The notes beneath the pieces were generated by a model that worked only from the letters and a program-made list of their open reading frames with translations, did no database searches and was not told where the DNA came from. Both the position numbers and the translations under genes were made by a program. From Patagioenas fasciata (taxonomy: Eukaryota > Chordata > Aves > Columbiformes > Columbidae), in the NCBI RefSeq assembly GCF_037038585.1, contig NC_092560.1, positions 55,402,049 to 55,466,048 on the forward strand: a DNA stretch of 64,000 nt. Direction: 5' to 3'. This document shows, one piece after another, positions 1-10,690 of this stretch; position 1 is the stretch's first letter, and each line of letters starts with the position of its first letter.

Positions 1-2052
1 AAAACCCAAACAATATAAGTGCTGCCAGACCTGCGTACCTAGCACGCAAGAGTAAATACCAGAAATCAATTTAAAAAATCAAAATACTTTAAGAAAATAA
101 TAAATTTTGTAATCTTTCCATTTACATTTCTAAGATTGTAGCTCCTATTTTCAATGTTTTATTTATAAATGTGAAGGCTAGAAACTTTCTTTCTTCATTG
201 AAAGCTATGATTCTTGTTCAGCCTCACAACTAAAGCAGCTGAGGCTTACAGAGAGAGAATTCAGCCTTCACAAGACACATGATAACATCAGAATGCTGAT
301 ACCATTCAAGAGAACTATTCAGACTCTATAATATCAATGTGTAACAAGCATAACATTAAACTAGCATGTCTCTCTGTTGCTTTACAGCTTTAGGGTAAAA
401 TGGAGGAACCAAGGGTTTTCTTTCTGTGTAAAAGATCAAGATATTTTCTTATTTTCCAACATTTATTTTGTCCTATTACAATAAAAATATAACTCAAGTT
501 GTGGGTCAGCCAGTATCCTGACATGTTCAGCCAGCAATTCTAAAATAATGCTAGCTGTCCTTAACCTGAGCTGTCATTTTCATGTTTCTTGATCAGACAG
601 ACTAATGGAAAGAACAGGTCTTGAAATCTGTCCTGCAGCAAAGCTGGAATAGCTATCAAAAATTGAAGTTTAGGCCACGCGAATATCAATTTAAAAGCTG
701 GGAACATTCCATCTTTCTCAGCACCTACATGGTATAAACCACCACGACATTCAAGTACATATTACGATGTCTGGCAGAATTCTGCACGTATTGCCACGAG
801 GTCTGGCAAAGGGCAATCATATTTAAAATCCCCTGAAATGCCGAATTAGGATGTATTAATTTTGGCTCAATTTCTCTTGTTGATGTTGTGTCATCATATT
901 ATTTCTTCAAATTATACATTAAATCAGAATAAAAGTTCCCTAGTCCTTCTAGAGTGAGTCATGCTAAAAAGCAACAGCTGAATCCATATCTTTCTATATT
1001 TCTGGGCAAAGATCTGATTTAGAATAATGTATTTTCTGAAAAGTTATTATTCTAGTTGAAGTAGTTGTGAACAGTTTCTCATTGCTGCATGCACAAGGAA
1101 AGAAGTGGGTAGAAAGGCCCTGTTGCTCCTCATTTTGTCTGCCAAATGATCTCTGATTGTCTAATATCAATCATATGTAAGGAAAGCTGGAAATGGACTT
1201 CACTAGTTCAAAACATCAAAGCTTCTGCTGCTTATTAAACTGTTATTCATGGAGCTTCCTAAGAGTTTGTCCTTATAATTTCCAGCGTAGATTCTTTCAC
1301 ATTAGAAAAAAAAAAATAAAGTTTGTAAGGTGGAAATAATTTAGCCAAGTTAGGAAAACCTGAAAGAAACTGACTTAAGGAACTTAATTCTTTTCTGTAA
1401 AGTGAGTTTTGCAGGTGCCTCACCTCTATTGCAATGGAACTTGGGTGTTGATGAATGCAAGTAGCTCAGCAGGTGTTTGAATTTGCCTGTTTCAAACTCC
1501 ATCACTGATTAGGATTATTTTGTTCTTAATGACATATTTATATGTTTTCTGAGGCTAAAAGTATTTGAAAATACATCTGCTGATGCTGGTGCTACTTTGA
1601 TTGGGCTGATTTGACTGCTGTGTAGCTGGATTAGGTTTGGTAGTACATTATGTGGATCCACCTCGCTTTCATAGACTTAATAGTACTCTCAGCCTTTTTG
1701 CTCAAGTCCATGAATTGCAACAGTAATCCACAGTTGTTGAAAAACGAGTCTTTCCGTCAGTTTCAATAGCTGTTGAGTTAGGTTCAGAAGCCAGTATTTG
1801 CTATCCAGAAGTAACAGCAGCAGTTTGCATGCCAGGGAATATTTGCCACACCAGCTGCAGAAGGTCAGTTCTACAAGTGAAGAAGAAACAGTTTTAATGA
1901 GGACTCTTCAATGTCCCTACACAACTGTGACAGTGCTATAAATCACAATAGTTTCACTTTGATTGAACAGTTACCCTGTGAATCACATTTGCAGAAATGA
2001 AAAAGGTCTCTTAGAATAATTCCCTACCTTATCATGAGCTATTTGAAGACTA
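1..2052. other. AT-rich non-coding flank
   Basis: No open frame, repeat terminus or RNA gene could be supported here. The sequence is AT-rich, looks single-copy and carries only short A runs (around 1305-1316). It reads as intergenic or intronic DNA up to the 5' edge of the first CR1 fragment. Confidence 0.6.
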
Positions 2053-3105
2053 GGCCAGAAGGCCTGTGTGGATGGACAAGGAGCTCCTTGACAAACTCAG
2101 ACACAAGAAGGAAGCCTGCAGAGGGTGGAAGCAAGCAACCAAAGACCAGGTTAGGAAAGCCAAGGCTCTGATAGAATTAAATTTGGCCTGGGATGTCAAG
2201 CACAACAAGAAAAGGTACAGTGGTGATAAAAGGGAGACTAAGGAAAATTCTGGCCCTCTCCAGAAGGAAATGAGAGACCTGGTTATTTGGGATGTGGAGA
2301 AGGCTGAGGTACTTAGTTACTTCTTTGCCTCAGTCTTCACCAGCAAGTGCTCTAGCCACACCATCCAAGTTGCAGAAGACAAAAGCAAGGACTGGGAGAA
2401 TGAAGACCAGGTTTGAGACAATCTAGGGAACCTGAAGGTACCCAAGTCCATGGAACTTGATGAGATGCATCCGAAGATTCTGAGGGAACTGGCAGATGAA
2501 GTTGCTGAGCCACTATCCATCACATTTGAAAAGCAGGGGCAGTCTAGTAAAGTTCCCACTGACTGGAAAAGGGGCAACCTAACCTCCATTTTTAAAAAGG
2601 GAAAAAAAGTTAAGACCTGGGGAGCCACAGGCCAGTCATTCTCACTTCTGTGCTTGGGAAGATCATGCAGCAGAACCTCCAGGCAACTATGCTAAATGCA
2701 CATGGAAAATAAGGCGATGATTGGTTACAGCCAATGTGCCTAAGGATAAATCGCTCCTGACAAATCTGGTGGACTTCTATGACAGGGTTATAGCATTGGT
2801 GGATAATCGAAAAGCAACTGATGCAATCTACCTGTACTTGTGCAAAGCATTTGACACAGTTGCACAAAACATTATTCTCTCTAAAGCAGAGAGACATGGA
2901 TTTGATTTATGGACTACTTGGTGGATAAGGAATTGGCTGGATGGCTGTGATCAACGGCTTTATGTCCAAGTGGAGACCAGAAATGAGTGCATTCCTCGGG
3001 GATTAGTATTGATACCAGCACTGTTTAACATCTTCATTGAGGACATGGAGAGTGGGATCAAGCGCACCCTCAGCAAATTTGCCAACAATACCCAGCTGAA
3101 ATTCC
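2053..3105 (+). mobile_element. CR1 LINE fragment, truncated at both ends
   Basis: A plus-strand piece of a chicken-repeat-1 type non-LTR retrotransposon. The translated product runs from the linker after the endonuclease ([10 protein letters not shown]) through the reverse transcriptase to the region of the FADD motif, then similarity stops near 3105. The 5' truncation is normal for CR1, which is copied by target-primed reverse transcription from its 3' end. The missing 3' end is not: the C-terminal domain, the short 3' UTR and the terminal octamers are all absent, so a later deletion or rearrangement removed them. The edges are placed by loss of recognisable translation and could be off by some tens of bases. 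Confidence 0.85.
2066..3105 (+). pseudogene. CR1 ORF2 reverse transcriptase, inactive remnant
   Basis: This would encode the central part of the CR1 ORF2 protein, a target-primed reverse transcriptase. The reading is broken into three open blocks: 2066-2416, 2450-2695 and 2721-3203. Recognisable blocks in order are the [13 protein letters not shown] segment, DEMHPKILRELADEVAEPLS, the FKKGKK block, LCKAFDTV and LSKFANNTQLK. Two key positions are lost. The first catalytic aspartate of motif A is tyrosine (YLYLCKAFD, codon 2835-2837). The FADD box of motif C reads FANN (3078-3089). With stops, frameshifts and no 3' half, the enzyme cannot be active. The open frame past about 3105 to 3203 is no longer CR1-like. 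Confidence 0.85.
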
Positions 3106-4740
3106 TAGAAGTCTTTGTTTGCATTAAGCATTCTGCTTATCTACTGTTTATATTTCTGCATTGGATGACTCTTTTCCTAAAGGATGTGATGAATATGAAA
3201 TAACAGTTTCCTATTTACAGTAAATATTTCTGGTAAAATTGTACCATTTGAGATTCAATAACATTATTAAAAAACAGAGCCCTTCTCTGAATTCTCTCAC
3301 ATAACTGCAATTCTTTTACAACTTTGAACACAGTAATTTCATATTTTTATTAGCAGAAGAATACAGACTTATTATTTCCATTATACAACCTAGCTATTTG
3401 TAGCGGAGACAAATACTGAGACTGTGATTATTGAGTTACAGCTCAGAGGTGAATCCTCACAAAGACATTTGGAGATGTAAAAAGAACACCCTGAGCTGCA
3501 GAAAAGAGGATAGGCAGTAGGGAAGAGAAAGACTGAGAAGGTGGTTGTTGGAGATAAAATACCTAGTTCTTCTGGTCAGCAGACAGCCTTCAGGTTGTGT
3601 GGGAAAAAAAGCTCTTTTCCCAGCCTTTGTGGAATTGCTTTGCCTCTCTACACAGTCTCTTGCAGCTTTCTCCTCAGAAGCTGGTGCTGCTTGTCTGCTC
3701 TCAGAAGGCAACATGCTCTGTTGTCTGAGCCAGCACAGCAGCTCTCTTCTCTGCTCAGAAGTGTTTCAAATCTGGCTTCCTGCTAAATGTATTTTTAGTC
3801 TACCACATCTGGTTAATGGATTTCATTTGAAATGAAGGTCATTCAATTTCTTTTCAGTTTATCCTTTTATTTGTACTGATTTAAAAAAAAAAAAAAAAAA
3901 GTCACTGGACAATAGCTATTGATCTGTGCAGTCTTCTAGGTAGCTGGAATGAGACAACTGGTTACTCACAGCTGCTACAACCCACTCTGATGACAGGCTC
4001 CTTTTTTTCTCAAAGTGTGTGAATGTGAAATATTCTTTAACTGGAAGATTAATTTTACATTAACCTTACAGCCACAGTCCCCATAAAGGCAATGAGCTTA
4101 ATAATTTATTGACACTCAGAATCCATCTGACGAAAACACACACTGAAAGAAAGATATGTTTAACCCACTGTCTTGTTAATTTGAAAAAAGATTAAAATGT
4201 CCAGCAGGCCAGCACCAATGCTGAACCCTAGCATATCCTCTTGGGAATTTCAGCTTACCCCTTTCACTCTGTTACTACTCAGTTTACCCAATCAGACATG
4301 TATAGCCATCTTCAGCAAGAAATTTTGGACTGCCCAGGATGAATTTGTATAAATATACAAGCATCTTCATGACATTTTAAAAGTTTTGTAACTCTTTTAT
4401 TCAAACTGTCAAACACTAGAGTGTCCCTGACACACACTTGACTTGTGCCTAGTAAGATTTCCCAAGCCACAGTTCAGAAATTAGGAGGAGCTACAGATAA
4501 TTTGCACAGAACTATCCTTCTCTGACAGGTAAAATGATTTAATAACATGGACATGAGCTCTCTGCTGTACATGGTCAGGGCCAGAGATTGGTTTCAGACA
4601 TACTCTAATTTAGAGATCTGGTTACGGCTAAAGAGAATAAGAAATGTTATTCTGAATACAGATACTGGAGAAATGGCAGTTTCTATGGCAAGCTCACACT
4701 CCTGCTGATGAGTCTTTCTGAGGTCTACCAAATTATTTAC
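3106..4740. other. Non-coding DNA between two CR1 copies
   Basis: No gene or complete element is visible. There is an 18-base A run at 3883-3900. The open frames near 3457-3835 occur on both strands with no family resemblance and are most likely chance. Confidence 0.55.
3883..3900. repeat. Poly-A run (18 bases)
   Basis: An uninterrupted A homopolymer. No AATAAA lies at the usual distance upstream, so I do not read it as a retrocopy tail. Confidence 0.9.
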
Positions 4741-4782
4741 AGAATCATAGAATCATCCTGAGTTGGAAGAGACCCACAAGGA

Positions 4783-5583
4783 TCATGGAGTCCAACTCCT
4801 GCAGCTGCATATGACAACCCCAAATTTCACACCATGTGTCTGAGGGCATCGTGCAATCACTTTTTGAACACTGTCAGGCTTGAGGCCAGGACCACCGCCC
4901 TGGGGAGCCTGTTCCAGTGCTTCACTACCCTCTGGGTAAGAACCTTTTCCTAATGTCCAACCTAAACCTCCCCCAGCAGGTTTTTGCCATTCCCTTGGGT
5001 CCTGTAATTGGTCACCAGAGAGATCAGCACCTGCTCCCCCTTCTCTACTTATGAGGAAGCTGTAGCCATGATGAGGTCTCCTCTCAGTCTCCTTCAGGCT
5101 GATCAAACCCAGTGACTTTAGCTGCTCCTCATATGACTTATTCTCCAAACCCTTTACTAACTTTGTAGCCCTCTTCTGGACACTCTCCAGTAGCTTTATA
5201 ACCTGTTTATCCTGTGGTGCCCAGAACTGCACACAGTTGGCCCTCTTGGCTGCCAGGGAACACTGTTGGCTCATGTTCAACTTGCCATCAACCAGAACCC
5301 GCAAATCCCTCACCACAGAGCTGCTCTCCAGCCTCTCGTTTCCCAGTCTGTATGCGCAGTCAGGGTTGCCATGTTGCACGTGCCAAATCCAGCACTTGCC
5401 CTTGTTGAACTTCATGCAGTTGGTAATTGCCCAGACCTCTAGTTTGCTTAGATCCCTCTGCAGGGCCTCTCTGTCCTCAGGAGTGTCAAAAGCTCCTCCC
5501 AGTTTTGTGTCATCAGCAAACTTACTTAGTATTCCCTCTAGTCATGTGTCTAAGTCATTTATAAAGACATTGAAGAGTTTTGG
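4783..5583 (-). pseudogene. Outer CR1 ORF2, C-terminal part
   Basis: This carries the reverse-transcriptase tail with motif C intact (FADD in FADDTKLGG, near 5508-5520) followed by the CR1 C-terminal domain, open from 5415 to 4783. Compared with the nested copy, 32 residues are missing in frame: the outer copy goes directly from AAKRAN to CVQFWAPQ, while the inner copy has 33 residues between KAN and VQFWAPQ. A stop interrupts the reading upstream of 5415. The last roughly 60 codons before 4783 read through what is normally 3' UTR. A relic, not a functional gene. Confidence 0.8.
5580..5583. repeat. Candidate target-site duplication, left copy (TTGG)
   Basis: TTGG sits immediately left of the inner CR1 and recurs right of it at 8639-8642. 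The pre-insertion sequence inferred from the outer CR1 contains it once. CR1 insertions often have very short or no duplications, so four bases is compatible but not proof. Confidence 0.5.
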
Positions 5584-5600
5584 ATTCTTTGATAATGGCT

Positions 5601-6537
5601 AGTTTTATAAGAAACCAGGCCAGACAGTGGTACATGGGAAAAGTTTATCTCACAGGGGCTGAGACAGGAATTAGCAGGGCTCGTTTGGAGAGCTTTAAAC
5701 TAGATTCAAAGGGGGATGGGGTTGTAGCTGGGCTTTCACCAGCGAGGCAGCACTCTAGAACTGATGAAGACTGGGAGGCCTCCCGTCCCCCTAGGGTGAA
5801 ATTGGTGTGCTCAGCTTGGTCTCTGAAATGCCTGTACACCAGTGCATGCAGCATGGGGAATAAGCAGGAGGAGTTAGAAACCTGTGTTCAGTCAGGAGAT
5901 TATGATCTGGTGACAGTTACAGAGACATGGTGGGACAGCTCACATGACTGGAATGTGGTCATGGATGGCTATGTCCTTCTCAGGAAAGACAGGCCATCCA
6001 GGCGTGGTGGTGGAGTTGCTCTTTATGTGAGAGAGCAACTACAATATACTGAATACTATCCAGTGGTGGATAAGGAGTGAGTTGAGAGTCTGTGGGTGAG
6101 AATTAAGGGGCAGTCTGGCAGGGCTGGTACTGTTATGGGTGTCTATTGTAGGCCACCAGATCAGGATGAGAAAGTTGATGAGGCAGCTGACAAGCAGCCT
6201 TGCAATTACAGGTCTGGTTGTTGTGGGGGATTTTAACTACCCTGATATTTGCTGGAAGGACTACTCAGCCAGTCAGCCACAGTCCAGGAGGCTCCTCCAG
6301 TACATCGATGATAACTTCTTGATGCAAATGGTGGATGAGGCAACTAGAAGAGGAGCACTGCTGGATCTCGTCCTCACTAACAAGGAAGGTCTGCTTGAAG
6401 CAGTAAAGGTTGAGAGCTGCCTTGGTTGCAGTGACCATGAGACAGTGGAGTTCAGGATTTCATGTGAAAGGAACAGAATACCAAGCAGAATCACAATCCT
6501 GGACTTCAGTCACTCCAACTTTGGCCTTTTCAAGTAA
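5601..6537 (+). pseudogene. Inner CR1 ORF2, endonuclease domain
   Basis: The N-terminal apurinic/apyrimidinic-type endonuclease of ORF2, which nicks target DNA to prime reverse transcription. Visible landmarks are KCLYTSACSMGNKQEELE, the metal-binding glutamate in TETWWD (codon 5922-5924), GGGVALYVRE, VVVGDFNYPDICW and the catalytic SDHE (6430-6441). The main key residues are therefore present. The reading breaks at a TGA at 6078-6080, shifts frame near 6180-6200, then runs on in a second frame to a TAA at 6535-6537, after which the same frame continues towards the RT. No start codon can be assigned because the 5' end is truncated. Confidence 0.85.
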
Positions 6538-8558
6538 TTTCTAGGGGAAATCCCGTGGGCAAGGGTACTTGAAGGTAAAGGGGCCCAAGATAGTTTGTTA
6601 GCATTCAGGGATTGCTTCTTCCAAGCTCAAGATCAGAGCATCCCGACATGTAGGAAGACAAGGAAGGGATCCAGGAGACCTGCTTGGTTAAACAGGGAAC
6701 TGCTGGGCAAACTCATGCGGAAGAAGAGAGTTTACAGATCATGGAAGGAGGGGCTGGCCACTTGGGAAAAATAAAAGACTGTTGTCAGAGGATGTAGGGA
6801 GGCAACTAGGAAAGTTAAGGCCTCCTTAGAATTAAACCTTGCAAGAGGTATCAAGGACAACAGAAAGAGCTTCTTCAAATGCATGGTAGATAAAACTAAC
6901 ACTTAAGGCAATGTAGGCCCACTGATGAATGAGGTGGGTGCTGTGACAGAAGATACAGAGAAGGCAGAGCTATTGAATGCCTTCTTTGTCTCTGTCTACA
7001 CTGCTGGAAGCTGCCCTGAGGAACCCTGTATTCCTGAGGCCCCAGAGGAAGTCAGGACAATGGAGGAGTTTGCCTTAGTTGATGAGGACTGGGTTAAGGA
7101 CCAATTAAGCAATCTGGACATCCATAAATCCATGGGTCCTGATGGGATGTACCCACGGGTGCTGAGGGAGCTGGCTGAGGTCATTGCTAGGCCACTCTCC
7201 ATCATGTTTGCTAAGTCATGGGAAATGGGAGAGGTGCCTGAGGACTGGAGAAAACCAGATGTCACTCCAGTCTTCAAAAAGGGCAAGAAGGAGGACCTGT
7301 GTAACTATAGACCAGTCAGCCTCACCTCCATCCCTGGAAAAGTGATGGAACAACTTATCCTTGACACTGTCCCAGGGTATATCAAGGATAAGAGAGTAAT
7401 TAGGGGCAGTCAGCACGGCTTCACCAAGGGTGAGTTAGGCTTAACGAACCTCATAGCCTTTTATGAGGACATAACGAGGTGGACAAACGATGGTAAAGCA
7501 TTGGATGTTGTCTATTTTGATTTCATTAAAGCATTTGACAGAGTCTCCCACAGCATCCTCGCAGCTAAACTGATTAAGTGTGGTCTGGACAATCGGGTAG
7601 TGACGTGTACTGTGAACCGGCTGAAGGAAAGAAGCCAGAGAGTTGTGGTCTATGGGGCAGAGTCTAGTTGGAGGCCTGTATCTAGTGGAGTGCTTCAAGG
7701 GTTGGTACTGAGACCAGTACTGTTTAATATATTCATCAGTGACTTGGATGAGGGAATAGAGTGCACAGTCAGCAAGTTTGCTGATGACACTAAGCTGGGA
7801 GGAGTGGCTGACACGCCAGAAGGCTGTGCTGCCATCCAGTGAGACCTGGACAGGCTGAAGAGTCGGGTGGGTATAAAATTAATGAAATCTAAAAAGGGCG
7901 AGTGTAGAGTCTTGCCTCTGGGCAAGAACAACCTCAGGTATCAGTATAATTTGGGGAAGAATGTGCTTGAGAGCAGTATGGGGAAGGGGACAGAAGGATG
8001 ACCATGAGCCAGCACTGTGTCCTTGTGGCCAGGAAGGCCAATGGCATCCTAGGGTGTATTAGAAGGGTGGTGGTTAGTAGGTCGAAAGAGGTTCTTCTCC
8101 CTTTCTACTCTGCCCTGGTGAGACCTCATCTGGAATATTCTGTCCAGTTCTGGGCCCCTCAGCTCAAGAAGTACAGGGAACTGCTGGAGAAAGTCCAGCG
8201 CAGAGCCACAAAGATGATGAAGGGAATGGAGCATCTCCCTTACGAGGAAAGGCTGAGGGAGCTGGGTGTCTTTAGCTTGGAGGAGAGGCAACTGAGGGGT
8301 GACCTCATTAATGTTTATAAATATATAAAGGGTGAGTGTCCTGAGGATGGAGCCAGGCTCTTCTCAGTGACAACCAACGATAAGACAAGGGACAATGGGT
8401 ACAAACTGGAACATAGGAGGTTCCACTTAAATATGAGAAGAAACTTCTCAGTGAGGGTGACAGAACACTGGAACAGGCTGCCCAGGGAGGCTGTAGAGTC
8501 TCCTTCTCTGCAGACATTCAAAACCTGCCTGGACGCCTTCTTGTGTAACCTCATCTAG
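6538..8558 (+). pseudogene. Inner CR1 ORF2, reverse transcriptase and C-terminal domain
   Basis: This continues the frame of the endonuclease block through in-frame stops at 6772-6774 and 6904-6906, then is open from 6925 to 7842. The RT is the best preserved in the window: the [19 protein letters not shown] block, motif [12 protein letters not shown] with its aspartate at 7519-7521, and motif C FADD at 7777-7788. A TGA at 7840-7842 and a frameshift before 7998 separate it from the C-terminal domain (7998-8558), which has the [16 protein letters not shown] and [17 protein letters not shown] blocks. ORF2 ends at TAG 8556-8558, about 80 bases before the element terminus. Catalytic residues survive, but the breaks make it a pseudogene. 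Confidence 0.88.
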
Positions 8559-8638
8559 GTGTTACTGCTCCAGCAGGGGGATTGGACTAGATGACCTTTC
8601 GAGGTCTTTTCCAATCCCTAATATCCTGTGATTCTGTG

Positions 8639-8642
8639 TTGG
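8639..8642. repeat. Candidate target-site duplication, right copy (TTGG)
   Basis: Matches the bases just left of the inner CR1 at 5580-5583. It immediately follows the CR1 terminal octamer ATTCTGTG. Confidence 0.5.
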
Positions 8643-10650
8643 CCCTAAGATGGATCCTTGTGGAACCCCACTGGTGACTGGTCGCCAGCCCAATGTGACC
8701 CCATTTAATACAACTCTTTGAGCCCACCCCATCAGCCAATCGCTCACCTACTACACTGTGTGTTTATCGAGCTGTACACTAGACATCTTGTCCAGGAGGA
8801 TATTGTGAGAAACAATATCGAAGGCTTTACTGAAATCCCATAATATCACATTGATAGGTTTCACTTGGTCAACTAGGTGGGTAACCTAGTCATAGGAAGA
8901 AATGAAGCCTTTTAAGTAAGACTTCATCCTTATGAACTCATGTTGGCTGGGACCAATGACTGCATTGTCTTTCAGATGTTTTCCAATAACTCCCAGAATA
9001 AAGTTCTCCATGGTTTTGCCAGGCACAGAAATGAGACTGACAGGCCTGTAGTTGCCAGGGTCATCCCTGTTGCTCTTCTGGAAGACTGGGACAATATTTG
9101 CCACCTTCCAGGCAACTGAGACCTCTCCAGATTCCCAAGACCATTGAAATGTTAGGGACAGAGATTTCATTATCTCATCAGCCAGCTCTTTAAGTACCCT
9201 TGGATGAATCCAATCAGGCCACATTGCCTTACAGTGATCTAGCTGGATCAGCAAATCCCACACAAGTTTGGGGTTGATTGAGAGTTTATCATTCTCACAG
9301 CCATGGTTCTCTAGCCCAGAGCTATGTGGGCCCCAGACTCCATCTTTGGTGTTGAAGACCAAGATGAAGAAAACACTAAAAATCTCTGCTTTGTGTATTG
9401 TATCTGTTTTTGAGGTGACCATGGTCATCAAGAAGTGGGCCAATATTTCTTCTGGCTTGTCTTTTGCCATTAACATATTTAAAAAGCTCTTTTTATTTTC
9501 TCTCACAGTATTAGCCAGCTTCTACTCTGACAGTTTTGGCTGCACAAATTCCCTCCCTACAGTGGTGAGTAGCATCTCTGTAGTCTTTAAGTGACATCTG
9601 ACCTTGCTTCCACTGACCATATACTTTATTTTTTCACTGTAGTTCAAGAAGAAGATTGCTGGTCAGACAAACCGGCCTTTTGCCTTGCTTGCTTGACTTT
9701 TCACTGCCAGCTCTTGTGCTTTTAAGAGGTGGTACTTAAAAAGTGACTAGCACTGATGCACCCCAGCACCTTCAAAAGCTTCTTCCCAGGGGACCTTACT
9801 AGATAGTTATCTGAGCAATCTGAAGTCTGCTCTCTTCATATCCAGAGTTTAGGTCTTGCTGGTGGTTTTCCTCCTGGTAGCACAGATTTTAAACCTGACT
9901 GCCTCATGGTCACTGTGGCCATGGCCGCCACTAATCACCACTTCACCAATGAGACCTTCTCTTTTAATGAGCAGCAAATATGGGCAGGCAACTAGTATCT
10001 GTATGAAGAAGATCTTGTCCAGATGGTTTAGGAAACAAATGGACCTGTTTGTACCGACTGTATGGTATTCCCAGTTGTGTCCCATAAGTACAAGGGCAGA
10101 TGGTGTGAAGGCTTCCCTTAGTTCCTTAAAGAATAACTCATCAGAGTCATCATCCTGGCTGGGTGACCTGTAGTAGACTCCCACGACAACATTAGTTTTA
10201 TTTGTCTGTCCCTTAATCCTTATCCAGAGGCTCTTAACTTTGCCATTGCCAACTGCCAGCTCCATGTACTCCAGCCCCTCTGCTACATACAGTGCCACCT
10301 ACTGCATCTCCTGCCCTGTCTATCCCTTCCGAAGAGCATGTAGCCATCCACCATGGCACACCAGTCACAGGACACATTCCACCAGGTTTCACCAATGCCA
10401 AGTATATCGTATCACTGGGACTGGGCCAAGACATCTAGTTCACCTTGCTTTTTCGTCATGCTGTTCACATTAGTGTAGAAGCACTTCAAATGTGGTTCAT
10501 TGTGCCCTTCACCTCATGGTGTAGTCTGAAGAATCTCAGTATCATGCAACTCCTTGAGGTTTGGCATGCCATCCCATTGCTCATCACCGCTAGCCTGGTA
10601 CTGCCCCCTTCCGCATTCCAGTCTAGTTTAAAGCTCAATCAATCAGCCCT
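8640..10650 (-). pseudogene. Outer CR1 ORF2, endonuclease and RT 5' half
   Basis: Open blocks on the minus strand are 10434-10234 (start of the endonuclease, with a frame change), 10298-9849 (VVVGVYYRSP and the catalytic SDH in GHSDHEAVRFK) and 9506-8886 (reverse transcriptase with HPRVLKELADEI, the WESGEVSVAWKVANIVPVFQK and DDPGNYRPVSL blocks). Motif A reads FSKAFDIV near 8820, and the last block ends in VTSGVPQGSILGP at the insertion point. The conserved VLMGDFN block reads VLMGHNW here. Frameshifts between the blocks make it a relic. Confidence 0.83.
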
Positions 10651-10690
10651 AAGCAATTTCCCTCTTTTATACTTCTCTTCTTAATTTGTT

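Larger units (their letters stand above)
4741..5583 (-). mobile_element. Outer CR1, 3' portion (split by nested CR1)
   Basis: Read on the minus strand this is the 3' part of a CR1: the end of the reverse transcriptase from LFNVFINDLDT onward, motif [12 protein letters not shown], the C-terminal domain, the 3' UTR, and the terminus at about 4741 with GAATCATAGAATCAT, the plus-strand view of the CR1 terminal octamers. Its upstream half lies 3 kb away at 8639-10690. Joining SILGP (ending at 8639) to LFNVF (starting near 5577) restores one continuous RT reading, which proves that the two pieces were one element before the plus-strand CR1 landed between them. Confidence 0.9.
5584..8638 (+). mobile_element. 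Inner CR1 inserted within the outer CR1
   Basis: A 3.05 kb plus-strand CR1. It is 5'-truncated just upstream of the ORF2 endonuclease (a full CR1 is about 4.5 kb). The 3' end is complete: the conserved block GGACTAGATGACCTTT at about 8584-8599 is followed by a terminus of CTGTGATTCTGTG-type octamers ending at 8638. Its ends fall inside the RT reading of the outer minus-strand CR1, flanked by TTGG on both sides, so this copy is younger than its host. ORF2 is carried in several open blocks and has accumulated stops, so the copy is not current. Subfamily was not determined. Confidence 0.92.
8639..10690 (-). mobile_element. Outer CR1, 5' portion (split by nested CR1)
   Basis: Minus-strand CR1 sequence covering the start of ORF2 (LKCFYTNVNSMTKKQGELD, near 10480) through the endonuclease and reverse transcriptase to VTSGVPQGSILGP at the junction with the inner CR1. 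The upper edge near 10690 is where CR1-like translation fades, so the element is probably 5'-truncated there. Its continuation is 4741-5583. Together the two pieces make an element of about 2.9 kb. Confidence 0.85.
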
